DNA of 37,416 bases from Fluviibacter sp964604465 (GTDB taxonomy: Bacteria > Pseudomonadota > Gammaproteobacteria > Burkholderiales > Rhodocyclaceae). The notes under the pieces are model-generated. The model saw nothing but the letters and a program-made list of their open reading frames with translations. It ran no database searches and was not told where the DNA came from. Numbering within the stretch: position 1 is the stretch's first letter; the number at the start of each line of letters is the position of its first letter. A program made the translations under genes and the position numbers. Positions 15,670 to 25,929 of this stretch are shown here, in pieces. The stretch is from positions 1 to 37,416 of the forward strand of contig CAZRYZ010000007.1 in the NCBI GenBank assembly GCA_964604465.1, in the 5' to 3' direction.

Positions 15670-18600
15670 GGATTCCCCCCGACAGGTTGCGGTGCTGGCG
15701 CCAAGGTCGCGGGTTGCGCATCCGGATCATCAGAGATAAGTCCTGAGAGTCCCTTGCCGGCTTTTTCAACCGCATCTACAGGGATCGTCATGATGTCCTG
15801 ACCCGCCTTCATGACATTCGAGGGCAAGGACTCCTTATCCACTTCCGGATCTGACCAGGTCCCCGTAATGTGATACTGGTAAGAGAATAGCCGACTCAGC
15901 GGGTCGCCCAGCACCTTCTGCGTCAGGAAGGTTGCTGCACCGGCGATCGGATTCAATACCGTCACCCCGAGCGCCACGCTATTGCTCAGCGCCGGTCGAA
16001 CGATCACCCGGACATCCTGAGTCTGGGCAGCCAGATTGGTCTCGCCACGCATCAGTACCCGCGCTGCTGGCGTATCCATTTCCAGATCCGAGGTCTTCAT
16101 CAGTCCATCGCGAATATCGAAGCGGCCTTCGATCGCTTCGAAGGCTAGGCCCTCGCTGAAGATATCCCGGAAATCCAGAGACAGGCGCTGAGGTAACGAC
16201 TGCAACGACAATAATCCGAGTAGGCGACCGGCACCGGGATCCATTTTGACAAACTGCCCATTCTTGGCCGACATCTTGAAATTGCCCGACAGCTTGCCCG
16301 GGTCGAATGCAAACGGATTTGCCGGCCAACTCACCTGCCCCTCCATCTGGGCCGTTCCGCGTTTGACGGTACCCGGAAACCCCAGCTTGGTCAGAAGATT
16401 TCCGACCTGAGGACTTTGCATTTTGAAGTCCAAGGCGGTCATATTTTCCCGGGCAGAACCGCGACCGCTCCCCTGGTTTCGCATGACCCAGTTCAACCGC
16501 CCGCTAAAACGCAGATCCGGTCCATCCAGTTGGAAGGGGTCGATTCGCCACGAATGCGCATCACCCGTCTTCTGGTTGCGCGCCCGGAAATTCAACTTGC
16601 CCCAGGGCTGACCCTGCCACTGCAAATCATCCACACGGAAGGCAAGGTCGGGCAGGCTCTCAATCTCTGACCGCGCACCATCCCCCTTCGCGCTGCTGCC
16701 TGCCGAATCTGCCGCTGCCGTCAGATCCAGACGGCTCAAGTGGCCCTTGAGCAATCCCTGCTGGCCTCCGGGTTCCGTACCCGGCGCGTACCATTCCACA
16801 TCCCCCTGCAACTCCTTGCTACTGACCTGGACCGACAGACGCTCTGCCATCGGGCGCGCGGTCAAACGGAAGTCCTGGAGCTTTTGACCAAATGCGGTCA
16901 CACTGGGGGCCTTCAAAACAATGGGCACCTTCAGATCGACACTTTTCGCAGTCCGGTTACCGCCCTGCGCACCCGCGCCCATCCCGAAGGCCTTCATCCA
17001 GTAATCCAGATTAAAGGGGCGTAGGGACTCCAGATGGATACCCGGTTCGCCGTGTTCTCCGGCAGACGGCAACGAGCCCGAGCCTAGCACCAGCCGGCCG
17101 CGAACGACCTGACCCCGCCCATTCTGCGAGAAGGTCCCGGCCAGAGCGTTGCCTAGCGCTACACGCCAGACTTGATCAACGGCCGCCTCAGGACGTCGCA
17201 ACGCACCAGCAGCTGTTTGCCGTGTCAGCGTGAGGGGCAACGCCGTGGCCGCACTTTTATTAAAGGGTTCTGGCAATGAAGACGTCAGGCCCTTGAGATC
17301 AGAGCGCAGAATCAAATCGGCTTTACCGGCCCGCAATGTGACATGCGCATCCCAATTCGTCTGGCCCGATATCTGTTCGAACAAGGGCCAACCATAATGT
17401 TGGCGGAGCTCTGCTGCCGAAGCGCGACCACTCGCTTCAATCTTGGTTCCTGCGGCATCCGTGGCCAGACGTACTGTTAACGGCTGCCCCGACCACTGCC
17501 CCTGCAGTCCGCTGCTATCCAGCGAATGATCGGTAAATCGCAAGCTCCCATTCAACATGGAAACGGGTGGCGCGCCTGCAAGAATCGTCACGCGATTGTC
17601 TTTGAACTCGTAGCTGCCACTGATCTTCGTCTCTGCAGGTGTCAGCAGATTCAAATCCAGTGTCAGGTCCAGCTTGCCATTACCGCTAGCCGCCATGCCC
17701 TCTGCGAAGTGATGGATATGATCCGCGACCGGGGTCTTCTGCAAAAACAACACGGCACTCTCTGTCGGACCTGTCGCCTGCCCGGAGATCAGCAGATGAT
17801 TTTCATAGGCGCTCACATCGGGCATCTCGGCCTTGATGGCTGAGAAGCGCATTTCATTGATCCATCCATCACTGGCCGTGATGTTGATACGGTTCTGGTT
17901 CATCACAAAAATGGCATCGAGTTTCTTCAGGGGCGGATAGCCATCCCCATATTGAACCGTCACGTCCTTGGTTTTGAATCCGAGAACAAACGTACCCGCG
18001 GCCCCCGTTGCTTCACTCGCCCCGGGCGCGCTGCCGGGCACAGGTGAACCAAAGGGCATATCCCACACAGCACCTTCCATATCGATATGAAAATCGGAAA
18101 TGCTGCCGTCGCGGATTGCACCCTTCATCCATGTGGAAATATCGGCCGAGGCACTGAGGGGCACATATTTCCAGCCGCTCTCCGTTTTTGCTTTGGCAAA
18201 GTCGATCTTCATGTCGATCAGCCCCGCACGATCCCGCTCACTGGCCTCGGACGAGATCAGCCCGGACCACGAACCGTTGACCAAAGCCTCCAAGTCATCG
18301 TTCAGCATGCGTAAGGATTTGATCGACACCGATAACCGGTCAGCGGCATCTGACTTGTCTTTCTGTAATTCCCAGCCAATCTGGCCCGTCAGTGCCGACA
18401 GCGGCACTTCATTAATCGGGAGTACGCCCGGCATGGCAAGCACCATCCCGGAACTATCCAGGGTCAGCTTCCCCTGGTTCTGATCAAGGACGACCTTGCC
18501 CGAGAGGCCCCGGACAAACCGCTGGCCATCCTCAGACTGCAGGCTCAGACCGGTGAACTCGGCACGACCTTCATAGGCCTTGGCCTGACCATCGGTCAAC

Positions 18601-19874
18601 GTGAACTCGGCGGACAAATTCTCCAGAACGCCCGCCGGCTTCATTCGGGCCAGCCGTTTCTGCGTGTCTTCCGGCAACGGCAAGCGTGTCGACAACTGGT
18701 AGATACGTGCCAGATCGAGCCGGCTGGATTTGAAAAGCACCCGGCTGTTGAGCCCCGAGGCGCCATCGGGACTCAGGCGCTGGATTGCGATATTGGCCGG
18801 GGGCTCCTGCTTCCCGGTTGCATCCGTAAACGTAAAGCCCTTCAGCGCCAGTTTGATCGTCTGCCCCCCGGAGCGCTTCACATAGTCGAATTCCGAACGC
18901 GCCTTCTCCAGTATCAGGGGCTCCAGGCGATCCGCCAGTTGAACGTTGATATCAGAAAGGGTCACCACCCCGTCGGCCTTGGCCAGATTCAGCCCGGTGG
19001 CCTCCAGTGTGACATCCAGGGCCGCTCTCCCTTGCTTCACAGGAATCGGGTAATCGACCCAGGGCTTCCACCCGGCCAGATCGACATCCTGCATCTGCAG
19101 TGCAATCTCCAGCTCCCAGTCCTGCCAATCCTTGAAACGCTCCCCCAGCCATTTGGCACGCCCTTTAAATGGGCTCCCCAGCGCGACCGGGGGGGTAAAC
19201 GCCACCTCCAACCGGTGCCGGGCATTCCCGCTACGCATTCTGACACGCACATCCTGCAATACCAGCTCGGGTGCCGATCGCTTGCCATCACGCCACGTTA
19301 GTCGGTCTGTCGCCAGCTGGAGCGTTCCCTGCTCCAGCAGTGCATCCACGCGAAAGTCCCCACCACCCCCCAGGGGCAGACCTGCCAGAAAAAGCTTGCC
19401 GTCGCTATCCCGCCGGAAATCAAGCGTGGGGGCGGCAATTGTCAGCGACCGGAACCCCAGGTTACCTGTGAGCATCTCCCACCAGGAAAGGGTCGCTTCA
19501 ATCCGGGTCAGTGTCACCGCCGGGCGTTGCCGGGCGTCAAACACCACCACGTCATCCAGCACAAAGCGTGGATGCGCGGTCGACCACGCCCCGTACAGAT
19601 TGCCTACCGAGACTTTTACGCCCAGTGCCGCTCCCACCTCTTGCGCCAGATCCGAGCGATAGTCATTGATGCGGGGGAAGAGCCAGAACTGCAGGACGCA
19701 GGCAATGGTCACGCAGGCGGTCACGATCATGCCCATCACAATGACCAGTGCCATCCGGAGACGACGATGGGCAAGCAGCTCCCGCAGCGTCACAAAAGGA
19801 CCCTTCAGCCAACGCAATAGCAGGGAAGAAAAATGCGGCAAGAAAAACCCAACTGAATATGATCCGGAAACCAC
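15666..19874 (-). CDS. yhdP: YhdP-family AsmA-like envelope protein
   Basis: A very large protein of 1402 residues with one N-terminal transmembrane helix (about residues 40-62, MALVIVMGMIVTACV onward) and a long beta-rich periplasmic region. Family-typical segments include FRSLTIAAPTLDFRRD, SLRFTDHSLDSSGLQGQW and near the end GAATFLTQKVLGDPL. YhdP of E. coli belongs to the AsmA-like/VPS13-related bridge proteins that move phospholipids between inner and outer membranes. The start is a GTG at 19874 with GGAAG only 2 nt ahead; another start within the first 40 codons is possible. It leads the operon with the nitrilase and tldD and is divergent from glnE. Confidence 0.93.
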   Translation of the reverse strand: MVSGSYSVGFFLPHFSSLLLRWLKGPFVTLRELLAHRRLRMALVIVMGMIVTACVTIACVLQFWLFPRINDYRSDLAQEVGAALGVKVSVGNLYGAWSTAHPRFVLDDVVVFDARQRPAVTLTRIEATLSWWEMLTGNLGFRSLTIAAPTLDFRRDSDGKLFLAGLPLGGGGDFRVDALLEQGTLQLATDRLTWRDGKRSAPELVLQDVRVRMRSGNARHRLEVAFTPPVALGSPFKGRAKWLGERFKDWQDWELEIALQMQDVDLAGWKPWVDYPIPVKQGRAALDVTLEATGLNLAKADGVVTLSDINVQLADRLEPLILEKARSEFDYVKRSGGQTIKLALKGFTFTDATGKQEPPANIAIQRLSPDGASGLNSRVLFKSSRLDLARIYQLSTRLPLPEDTQKRLARMKPAGVLENLSAEFTLTDGQAKAYEGRAEFTGLSLQSEDGQRFVRGLSGKVVLDQNQGKLTLDSSGMVLAMPGVLPINEVPLSALTGQIGWELQKDKSDAADRLSVSIKSLRMLNDDLEALVNGSWSGLISSEASERDRAGLIDMKIDFAKAKTESGWKYVPLSASADISTWMKGAIRDGSISDFHIDMEGAVWDMPFGSPVPGSAPGASEATGAAGTFVLGFKTKDVTVQYGDGYPPLKKLDAIFVMNQNRINITASDGWINEMRFSAIKAEMPDVSAYENHLLISGQATGPTESAVLFLQKTPVADHIHHFAEGMAASGNGKLDLTLDLNLLTPAETKISGSYEFKDNRVTILAGAPPVSMLNGSLRFTDHSLDSSGLQGQWSGQPLTVRLATDAAGTKIEASGRASAAELRQHYGWPLFEQISGQTNWDAHVTLRAGKADLILRSDLKGLTSSLPEPFNKSAATALPLTLTRQTAAGALRRPEAAVDQVWRVALGNALAGTFSQNGRGQVVRGRLVLGSGSLPSAGEHGEPGIHLESLRPFNLDYWMKAFGMGAGAQGGNRTAKSVDLKVPIVLKAPSVTAFGQKLQDFRLTARPMAERLSVQVSSKELQGDVEWYAPGTEPGGQQGLLKGHLSRLDLTAAADSAGSSAKGDGARSEIESLPDLAFRVDDLQWQGQPWGKLNFRARNQKTGDAHSWRIDPFQLDGPDLRFSGRLNWVMRNQGSGRGSARENMTALDFKMQSPQVGNLLTKLGFPGTVKRGTAQMEGQVSWPANPFAFDPGKLSGNFKMSAKNGQFVKMDPGAGRLLGLLSLQSLPQRLSLDFRDIFSEGLAFEAIEGRFDIRDGLMKTSDLEMDTPAARVLMRGETNLAAQTQDVRVIVRPALSNSVALGVTVLNPIAGAATFLTQKVLGDPLSRLFSYQYHITGTWSDPEVDKESLPSNVMKAGQDIMTIPVDAVEKAGKGLSGLISDDPDAQPATLAPAPQPVGGNP

Positions 19875-20020
19875 GGCTTCCGGCGGTTTTCCCCCAGATA
19901 GACCGGAAGAACGCTTAGTGCCACAATTTTAGCTGATCCCTGTTCGTTCCTCGCGCCCCTGGGCTAACCATCCGCCTTTTTACGCACTTCTTTCCATCGT
20001 TTCTGCTTCTCTTGTTGACT

Positions 20021-22810
20021 ATGACCAGCCCCTGCCCCCTTGCCGCGATTGCCGCCGCTGCCAGACCGCACCCCTCTGCCATCTCCGGGGCCAGTTTCGC
20101 GGAACGCCTGGCATATACCTGCCAGCACAGCCGCTTCGTCGACCAGCTCATTAAAGCCCGGCCCGAGATCACGGCCTGGTTGGAGCAGCACGATGGGCGC
20201 GCGGTCAGCGCCAGCACGATGCACCAATATCTGGCGGAAGGGTTTTCCAGTGAGGCAGCATTCGATGAGGGCTGCCTGCAGAGCGCTTTGCGCCGCCTGC
20301 GCCAACGGGTGATGGCGCACCTCGCTCTGCGGGACTTAGCCGATGGTGCCAGCCTTGCCGAAATTGTCGAGACCATGACGAATCTGGCCGATGTCACCAC
20401 GCTTTTTGCCCTGGACAGGCTACACGATGACCTCGCAATCCGCTACGGCCAACCCCAGTCAGCTAACGGCACGCCTCTGCATCTGGCGATTGTGGGCATG
20501 GGCAAACTCGGCGGCCGCGAACTCAATGTTTCTTCGGACGTTGATTACATTTTTGTTTATCCGGAAGATGGCGAAACGTCGGGTCGACCCGACGGTGGCG
20601 GTCGCATCGACAACTACGATTTCTTTACACGACTTGGTAAGCGCCTGATCGCCAGCCTCAATGACACCACGGCTGAGGGCCAGGTTTTCCGGGTCGACAT
20701 GCGGCTCAGACCCAACGGCGATTCGGGGCCTCTCGTTTGCTCCAGCGACATGCTGGAGAACTACTTCATTGCCCAGGGGCGCGAATGGGAGCGCTATGCC
20801 TGGATCAAGGCCCGGGTGATGAATGACAGCGATCCGGCCTGCATGCCGGCACTCACCACGGGCACTGCCCGCCCTTTCGTCTTCCGGAAATATCTTGATT
20901 TCGGGGCGATCAATGCCATGCGCGCCCTTCATGCCCAAATTCGTCAGGAAGTCACCCGTAAGGATCGTACCGAGCACATTAAGCTTGGTCCCGGCGGCAT
21001 CCGGGAGATTGAATTCATTGCCCAGGTTTTCCAGCTGATCCGGGGCGGCCGTGACAGTACCCTGCAGATACGACCTACCCTGCTGGTGCTGGAGCGCTTG
21101 GGAACGACTGGCCAATTAGCGATGACCGATGTCGAGGCGCTGACCGATGCCTACGTGTTCCTGCGCCGACTCGAACACCGACTGCAGTTTCTGGATGACG
21201 CGCAGACCCACATGCTGCCCGAATCGCCCACAGACCGGGCACTCTTGGCCGAAAGCATGGGCTATGCCGACTGGGAGGCGTTGTATCAGGCGCTTAACGA
21301 TCACCGCGACACCGTAAGTCAACACTTTCAGGCCGTTTTCTCAGACCCGAACGACAGTGATGACGCAGCTCCCATCCAGAGGCTCTGGCTCAACAGTGAG
21401 GCAAACGAGGCATCCGAAGAGCAGCTCGAATCACTGGGTTATCGGGATGGCGCTCAACTGGTCGCGCGCATCAGAAGCTTCCGCCAATCCAGCCGGTATC
21501 AGCAACTTCCAGCCAGCAACCGGGAGCGTCTGGATGCCGCAGCCTGTAGTCTGATCAATCTGGCGACCAAGACCGCGTCGCCTGATGCTGCGCTATTACG
21601 AGGCCTGGACTTTCTCGAATCGATTTCAGGACGCGGTGCGTATCTGGCGCTGCTGCAACAATACCCGCTTGCCCTGCAACGCGTTGCCGACCTGGTTGGT
21701 GCCTCTAGCTGGGCGGCCCATTTTCTCAGCCGCCATCCGCTCGTGCTCGACGAGCTGCTCGATCAGCGTCTCCTTGATACCGCCACCGACTTCGACGCCT
21801 ATCGGGTCGAACTGGATCGTGCCCTCGCACAGGCACACGATGACACCGAAGTGGAAATGAATGTCCTAAGGGAAATGCATCACGCCCAGGTGTTCCGTCT
21901 CCTTGTTCAGGATCTGGCCGGCTTGCACAGCCTCGAACGCATCTCGGACTTTCTCTCCGAGCTGGCCGATATCATTCTGGATCGCACCATTCAGCGTGTC
22001 TGGGCAAAACTCACCAAGCGCCATACCGATACACCCCACTTTGCCGTGATCGGCTACGGCAAACTGGGGGGCAAGGAACTGGGCTATGGTTCAGACCTGG
22101 ATGTGGTCTATCTCTTTGACGACCCCGATCCCGATGCAGCACAGACCTACATGCGTCTGGGTCAGCGCCTGACCACCTGGCTGTCTTCACAAACCTCTTC
22201 CGGGATCGTCTACGAAATCGACACGCGGCTCCGCCCCAATGGGGAATCCGGCATGCTCGCCATCAGCCTGGATGGGTTCCGTGATTATGAAGAAAAGTCT
22301 GCCTGGGTCTGGGAGCATCAGGCCCTTACACGGGCGCGATTTGTCGCCGGCGACCCTGCACTGGGTGCCCGCTTCGAAGCGGTACGCAAGACCATCCTCT
22401 GCGCCCAACGCGACATTCCCAAACTCCGCGATGAAGTCCTTGCCATGCGTCAGAAAATGTTCGACGCGCATGGGAGGGCCACGCCCGGTGCGTTTGACAT
22501 CAAACAGGACCCCGGGGGCATCATTGACGTTGAGTTCATCGTGCAGTTCCTAATCCTTGCGCACGCGCACCATCACCCAGACCTTACCGAAAACCTGGGC
22601 AACATCGCCTTACTCGGCATGGCCGCGCACCACGGGCTCATTCCCCAAGCGCTGGCGGAAGGTGCTCAGCGCGCCTATCGTGAATACCGCCGACTGCAAC
22701 ACATCAACCGGCTGAATGATTCCCCCAAGGCCCGACTGCCTATCGATTTGCCGCTACAGGCTCATATCAACGCTGTACTCGCTCTCAAGGCCGAGGTCTT
22801 CGAGGCCTAA
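20021..22810 (+). CDS. glnE: Bifunctional glutamine synthetase adenylyltransferase/adenylyl-removing enzyme
   Basis: A 929-residue enzyme that adenylylates or deadenylylates glutamine synthetase in response to PII and glutamine. Two nucleotidyltransferase domains are visible: the N-terminal deadenylylating one with GMGKLGGRELNVSSDVD near residues 158-176, and the C-terminal adenylylating one with GYGKLGGKELGYGSDLD near 677-693. Length is close to the 946 residues of E. coli. ATG 20021 is preferred to the TTG codons 6-9 nt upstream, though no clear Shine-Dalgarno is seen. It is divergent from yhdP and converges on the MFS gene with a 28-nt gap. Confidence 0.96.
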   Translation: MTSPCPLAAIAAAARPHPSAISGASFAERLAYTCQHSRFVDQLIKARPEITAWLEQHDGRAVSASTMHQYLAEGFSSEAAFDEGCLQSALRRLRQRVMAHLALRDLADGASLAEIVETMTNLADVTTLFALDRLHDDLAIRYGQPQSANGTPLHLAIVGMGKLGGRELNVSSDVDYIFVYPEDGETSGRPDGGGRIDNYDFFTRLGKRLIASLNDTTAEGQVFRVDMRLRPNGDSGPLVCSSDMLENYFIAQGREWERYAWIKARVMNDSDPACMPALTTGTARPFVFRKYLDFGAINAMRALHAQIRQEVTRKDRTEHIKLGPGGIREIEFIAQVFQLIRGGRDSTLQIRPTLLVLERLGTTGQLAMTDVEALTDAYVFLRRLEHRLQFLDDAQTHMLPESPTDRALLAESMGYADWEALYQALNDHRDTVSQHFQAVFSDPNDSDDAAPIQRLWLNSEANEASEEQLESLGYRDGAQLVARIRSFRQSSRYQQLPASNRERLDAAACSLINLATKTASPDAALLRGLDFLESISGRGAYLALLQQYPLALQRVADLVGASSWAAHFLSRHPLVLDELLDQRLLDTATDFDAYRVELDRALAQAHDDTEVEMNVLREMHHAQVFRLLVQDLAGLHSLERISDFLSELADIILDRTIQRVWAKLTKRHTDTPHFAVIGYGKLGGKELGYGSDLDVVYLFDDPDPDAAQTYMRLGQRLTTWLSSQTSSGIVYEIDTRLRPNGESGMLAISLDGFRDYEEKSAWVWEHQALTRARFVAGDPALGARFEAVRKTILCAQRDIPKLRDEVLAMRQKMFDAHGRATPGAFDIKQDPGGIIDVEFIVQFLILAHAHHHPDLTENLGNIALLGMAAHHGLIPQALAEGAQRAYREYRRLQHINRLNDSPKARLPIDLPLQAHINAVLALKAEVFEA

Positions 22811-22838
22811 GCGTAGGACTCGCTTTCAAGCGTATTGA

Positions 22839-24119
22839 TCAAGCCTGCTTCTGCGCCTCGACCCAGAGGTTCTTGCATCGGGTCTCGCGCACGAAGAAAG
22901 CGGCTATCAGGCCGAAGAAGGCGAGGGCCATCACCACCGACAGACCGAAGCGGAAGTCCGACAGGCTATACAGCCGGACGCCGTTGACCATCGTTCCTTC
23001 CCAGACACGATCCATCAGCCAACCCACCAGCGGCTGCATCACGGCGGCGCCAAAGAAGCCGCCCACATTGGCAATCGAGGTTGACATGCCGGCAAGCTGA
23101 GGGGGGTTAACCTCCTTGGCACAAGCCCAAGTGAGGCTAAAGCCGGCCGAACAGAAACCCATCAAAAAGCACAAGGCCATGCTTGTTGCGGTCGATAAGG
23201 CGCCGCCCCACCACCAGACGCACCAGACAACGCACGCGCCCGCCGCCGAAGCAATGAGGATCGACTTGCGCTGCCGGACCCGATCCGACAGAATCCCGAG
23301 CGCCAGACAACCCACGGCAAAGCCGGCATACATCAGCGACAAGTGCGTCGCCGCAATATTGCGGCTGTAGCCATGAACCTGCGTCAGATACGGCATCGCC
23401 CACAGTCCGGCAAAGGTGAAATAGCTGCCACACATGCCCAGATTGGTTAGTGCCGGCGCCCAGCTCAGGCGATTTTTTAATACGGACCAGAGCCCACCGA
23501 CCACCACGGTCCGGTCAACCTTGACGCCGCCCATGGCGGCGCTGTTGCGCATCATCCACCAGGCCAGGGTTCCGAAGAGCAGCGAGGCCACCGCAACGGC
23601 CACAAAGACGGAACGCCAGCCAATTTCCGACGCAGCAAAGGCCAGGGGTACACCGGCCAACACCGATCCGATGTTACCGACAAAAACTCCCAAACCAGTC
23701 AACGAAGCAAAGCGGTGCTCCTCGAAGCTCAATGCGATGATCTTTAACATCGCAATAAAGGTCACGGACACCCCCAGACCCACCAGGGTCCGGCCGATCA
23801 GTGCCTGCGACAGATCAGGCGCTAGGCCAAACCACAGGCTACCGACAAAGGAGATGACGCCGCCAATCAGCAGAATGCGTCGCGGCCCCAGTGTGTCGAC
23901 CAGCACCCCGGTCGGCACCTGCATCAGGGTGTAGACGTAGAAATAGGTGGCCGCCAGAACACCCAACGAGGCAGCCGTTGTATCAAAGGCCAGTGCCAGA
24001 TCCTGTGCAATCGATGCCGGCGCAAAACGCTGGAAAAAAGACAGCGTATAGGCTGCCATCACCACGATAAAAATGATCGTGGCCTGGCGTGTTGGCGTGG
24101 GTGTCTTGCTCAAGGTCAT
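22839..24119 (-). CDS. Major facilitator superfamily transporter
   Basis: A 426-residue membrane protein with about twelve hydrophobic helices. The MFS loop motif between helices 2 and 3 is seen as GVLVDTLGPRRILLIGG, with a related ILSDRVRQRKS in the second half. N-terminal YTLSFFQRFAPASIAQDL resembles anion/organic-acid type MFS carriers. Substrate is unknown. The ATG at 24119 is chosen because an extended frame would overlap dut; it begins 10 nt after the dut stop, so it is likely the third gene of coaBC-dut-MFS. Confidence 0.9.
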   Translation of the reverse strand: MTLSKTPTPTRQATIIFIVVMAAYTLSFFQRFAPASIAQDLALAFDTTAASLGVLAATYFYVYTLMQVPTGVLVDTLGPRRILLIGGVISFVGSLWFGLAPDLSQALIGRTLVGLGVSVTFIAMLKIIALSFEEHRFASLTGLGVFVGNIGSVLAGVPLAFAASEIGWRSVFVAVAVASLLFGTLAWWMMRNSAAMGGVKVDRTVVVGGLWSVLKNRLSWAPALTNLGMCGSYFTFAGLWAMPYLTQVHGYSRNIAATHLSLMYAGFAVGCLALGILSDRVRQRKSILIASAAGACVVWCVWWWGGALSTATSMALCFLMGFCSAGFSLTWACAKEVNPPQLAGMSTSIANVGGFFGAAVMQPLVGWLMDRVWEGTMVNGVRLYSLSDFRFGLSVVMALAFFGLIAAFFVRETRCKNLWVEAQKQA

Positions 24120-24129
24120 GCTGGCTCGC

Positions 24130-24579
24130 CTATTGATGACCCGTGCTACCGAAGCCACCTTCAGCACGGTGACTCTCGGTAAACGCGTCAACAATATTCA
24201 TCGACACCTGTAACACCGGAAACACCACCAGTTGCGCAATACGATCCAGCGGATTGATTTCAAAAGCCGTCTCGCTGCGATTCCACAACGAGACCTTGAT
24301 TTCCCCCTGGTAGTCCGAATCAATCAGCCCCACCAGATTACCCAGCACGATCCCGTGCTTATGACCGAGCCCCGAACGCGGCAGAATCATGGCTGCCAGC
24401 CCCGGATCGGCCAGATGAATGGCAATCCCCGAAGGCACGAGTACTGTCTCCCCCGGCTTCAGCGTTAAGGGGGCATCGAGGCAGGCGCGAAGATCCAGAC
24501 CCGCCGCACCTGCCGTCCCATAGACCGGCGGTGTGTCATGCAGGCGGGCATCAAGAATTCGGACATCCATACGGTGCAT
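24130..24579 (-). CDS. dut: Deoxyuridine 5'-triphosphate nucleotidohydrolase
   Basis: A 149-residue dUTPase, a homotrimer that hydrolyses dUTP to dUMP and diphosphate, keeping uracil out of DNA. Conserved motifs are present in order: AGLDLRA, PRSGLG, GLIDSDYQGE, RIAQLV and the glycine-rich C-terminal GGFGSTG that closes over the active site. ATG 24579 is favoured because AAGGA sits 9 nt upstream; ATG 24570 is also possible. It starts 21 nt after coaBC, an arrangement common in proteobacteria. Confidence 0.96.
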   Translation of the reverse strand: MHRMDVRILDARLHDTPPVYGTAGAAGLDLRACLDAPLTLKPGETVLVPSGIAIHLADPGLAAMILPRSGLGHKHGIVLGNLVGLIDSDYQGEIKVSLWNRSETAFEINPLDRIAQLVVFPVLQVSMNIVDAFTESHRAEGGFGSTGHQ

Positions 24580-24600
24580 ACGCGTTATTCCTTCAATCAA

Positions 24601-25830
24601 TCAACGAATCTCATCAAGGCGTCTGGCCAGTTCGTCCACGAGGCGTCTGGCCAGCTCCGCCTTAGGCAATACGGGTAACGGATGAGAACCGGCATCATCG
24701 TACAGCGTCACCCGGTTTTCCGCTGTCCCCAGACCCTCGGAAACCAGATTGCCAATGATCAAAGGCAAACGCTTACGCCGACGTTTCGCCTCGGCGTATT
24801 CGTCCAGGTTACGGCTTTCCGCGGCAAAACCCACACAATAGGGTGCCGCAGGTAACGAGGCCACCTCTGCCAGGATATCGGGGTTAGTCGTCAGTTCAAT
24901 CGTCCGCCCAGCCTGTGCCGCCTCCGAATCGGTCTTCTTCAATTTGTGTTCGGCCACATCCACGGGGCGGTAATCGGCTACGGCAGCCACCCCTACAAAA
25001 ACCGTGGCATGCGCAATTTCCTTCATCACCGCCTGCCGCATCGATTCGGCCGTCAACACATCCACCCGGCGGACACCCAAGGGGGTTGCAAGAGGCACCG
25101 GACCACTCACCAGAACCACATCGGCACCTGCCTGGGCAAAGGCCCGAGCCATGGCATAACCCATTTGTCCCGACGAACGGTTGGTGATACCCCGGACCGG
25201 ATCAATGGGTTCAAAGGTCGGTCCTACGGTCATCACAATTTTCTGACCAGCCAGCACCTTGGGGGTCACGGCCGAAACAACGGACTCCAGCAACTCGGAG
25301 GCCTCCAGCATCCGGCCCTCGCCCACCTCGCCACAGGCCTGCTCGCCGCTGGCCGGACCCCAGATGGCGACACCATCTGCGCGGAGTTGCTCGATATTGC
25401 GCTGGGTCGCCGGATTCGACCACATCTGCCGGTTCATCGCAGGTGCCACCGCCAGCGGACAATCGCGAGCCAGCACCAGGGTCGATAGCAGGTCATCAGC
25501 ACGCCCCTGCGCCATCCTGGCGATAAAGTCGGCCGAGGCCGGTGCCACCAGCATCAGATCCACCGAGCGGGTGAGGTCAATGTGATGCATGCCATTACCC
25601 TGATCCGGATTCCAGGCATCCACAACGACCGGATTCCCTGACAAAGCCTGAAAGGTCAGCGGTGTCACAAAACGGGTGGCGGCATCGGTCATGCCAACCA
25701 CGACATCGGCACCCGCCTTTTTCAGCAGACGCACCAGTTCGGCACATTTGTAGGCGGCAATACCCCCTGTCACGCCCAGCAGAATTCTCTTACCGGCCAA
25801 CTCGGTCGACGCATGTGTACAAACAGACAT
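24601..25830 (-). CDS. coaBC: Bifunctional phosphopantothenoylcysteine decarboxylase/phosphopantothenate-cysteine ligase
   Basis: A 409-residue fusion enzyme of coenzyme A synthesis. The N-terminal flavin-dependent CoaC half starts at RILLGVTGGIAAYKCAELVR and includes MHHIDLTR, LVAPASADFIARMAQG and APAMNRQMW. The C-terminal CoaB half begins near VMTVGPTFEPIDPVRGITN and has NRSSGQMGYAMA and GFAAES. Together they turn 4'-phosphopantothenate plus cysteine into 4'-phosphopantetheine. The ATG at 25830 has AGAGGG about 8 nt upstream and yields the usual N-terminus. It is divergent from radC. Confidence 0.96.
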   Translation of the reverse strand: MSVCTHASTELAGKRILLGVTGGIAAYKCAELVRLLKKAGADVVVGMTDAATRFVTPLTFQALSGNPVVVDAWNPDQGNGMHHIDLTRSVDLMLVAPASADFIARMAQGRADDLLSTLVLARDCPLAVAPAMNRQMWSNPATQRNIEQLRADGVAIWGPASGEQACGEVGEGRMLEASELLESVVSAVTPKVLAGQKIVMTVGPTFEPIDPVRGITNRSSGQMGYAMARAFAQAGADVVLVSGPVPLATPLGVRRVDVLTAESMRQAVMKEIAHATVFVGVAAVADYRPVDVAEHKLKKTDSEAAQAGRTIELTTNPDILAEVASLPAAPYCVGFAAESRNLDEYAEAKRRRKRLPLIIGNLVSEGLGTAENRVTLYDDAGSHPLPVLPKAELARRLVDELARRLDEIR

Positions 25831-25851
25831 AACCACCCTCTGGATCCCATG

Positions 25852-25867
25852 GTGCCCAGCCGGGCAC
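25852..25867. repeat. Short inverted repeat in the coaBC leader
   Basis: GTGCCC-AGCC-GGGCAC, 6-bp perfect arms around a 4-nt centre, lies 22 nt upstream of the coaBC ATG in the coaBC-radC divergent region. It could be an mRNA hairpin or a repressor site; it may also be chance in GC-rich DNA. Confidence 0.35.
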
Positions 25868-25929
25868 TTGTATTGGGCTATTCTATCCACATTTAGCAGA
25901 CAGACGATGCCTCAATGAATGGAGACCCG

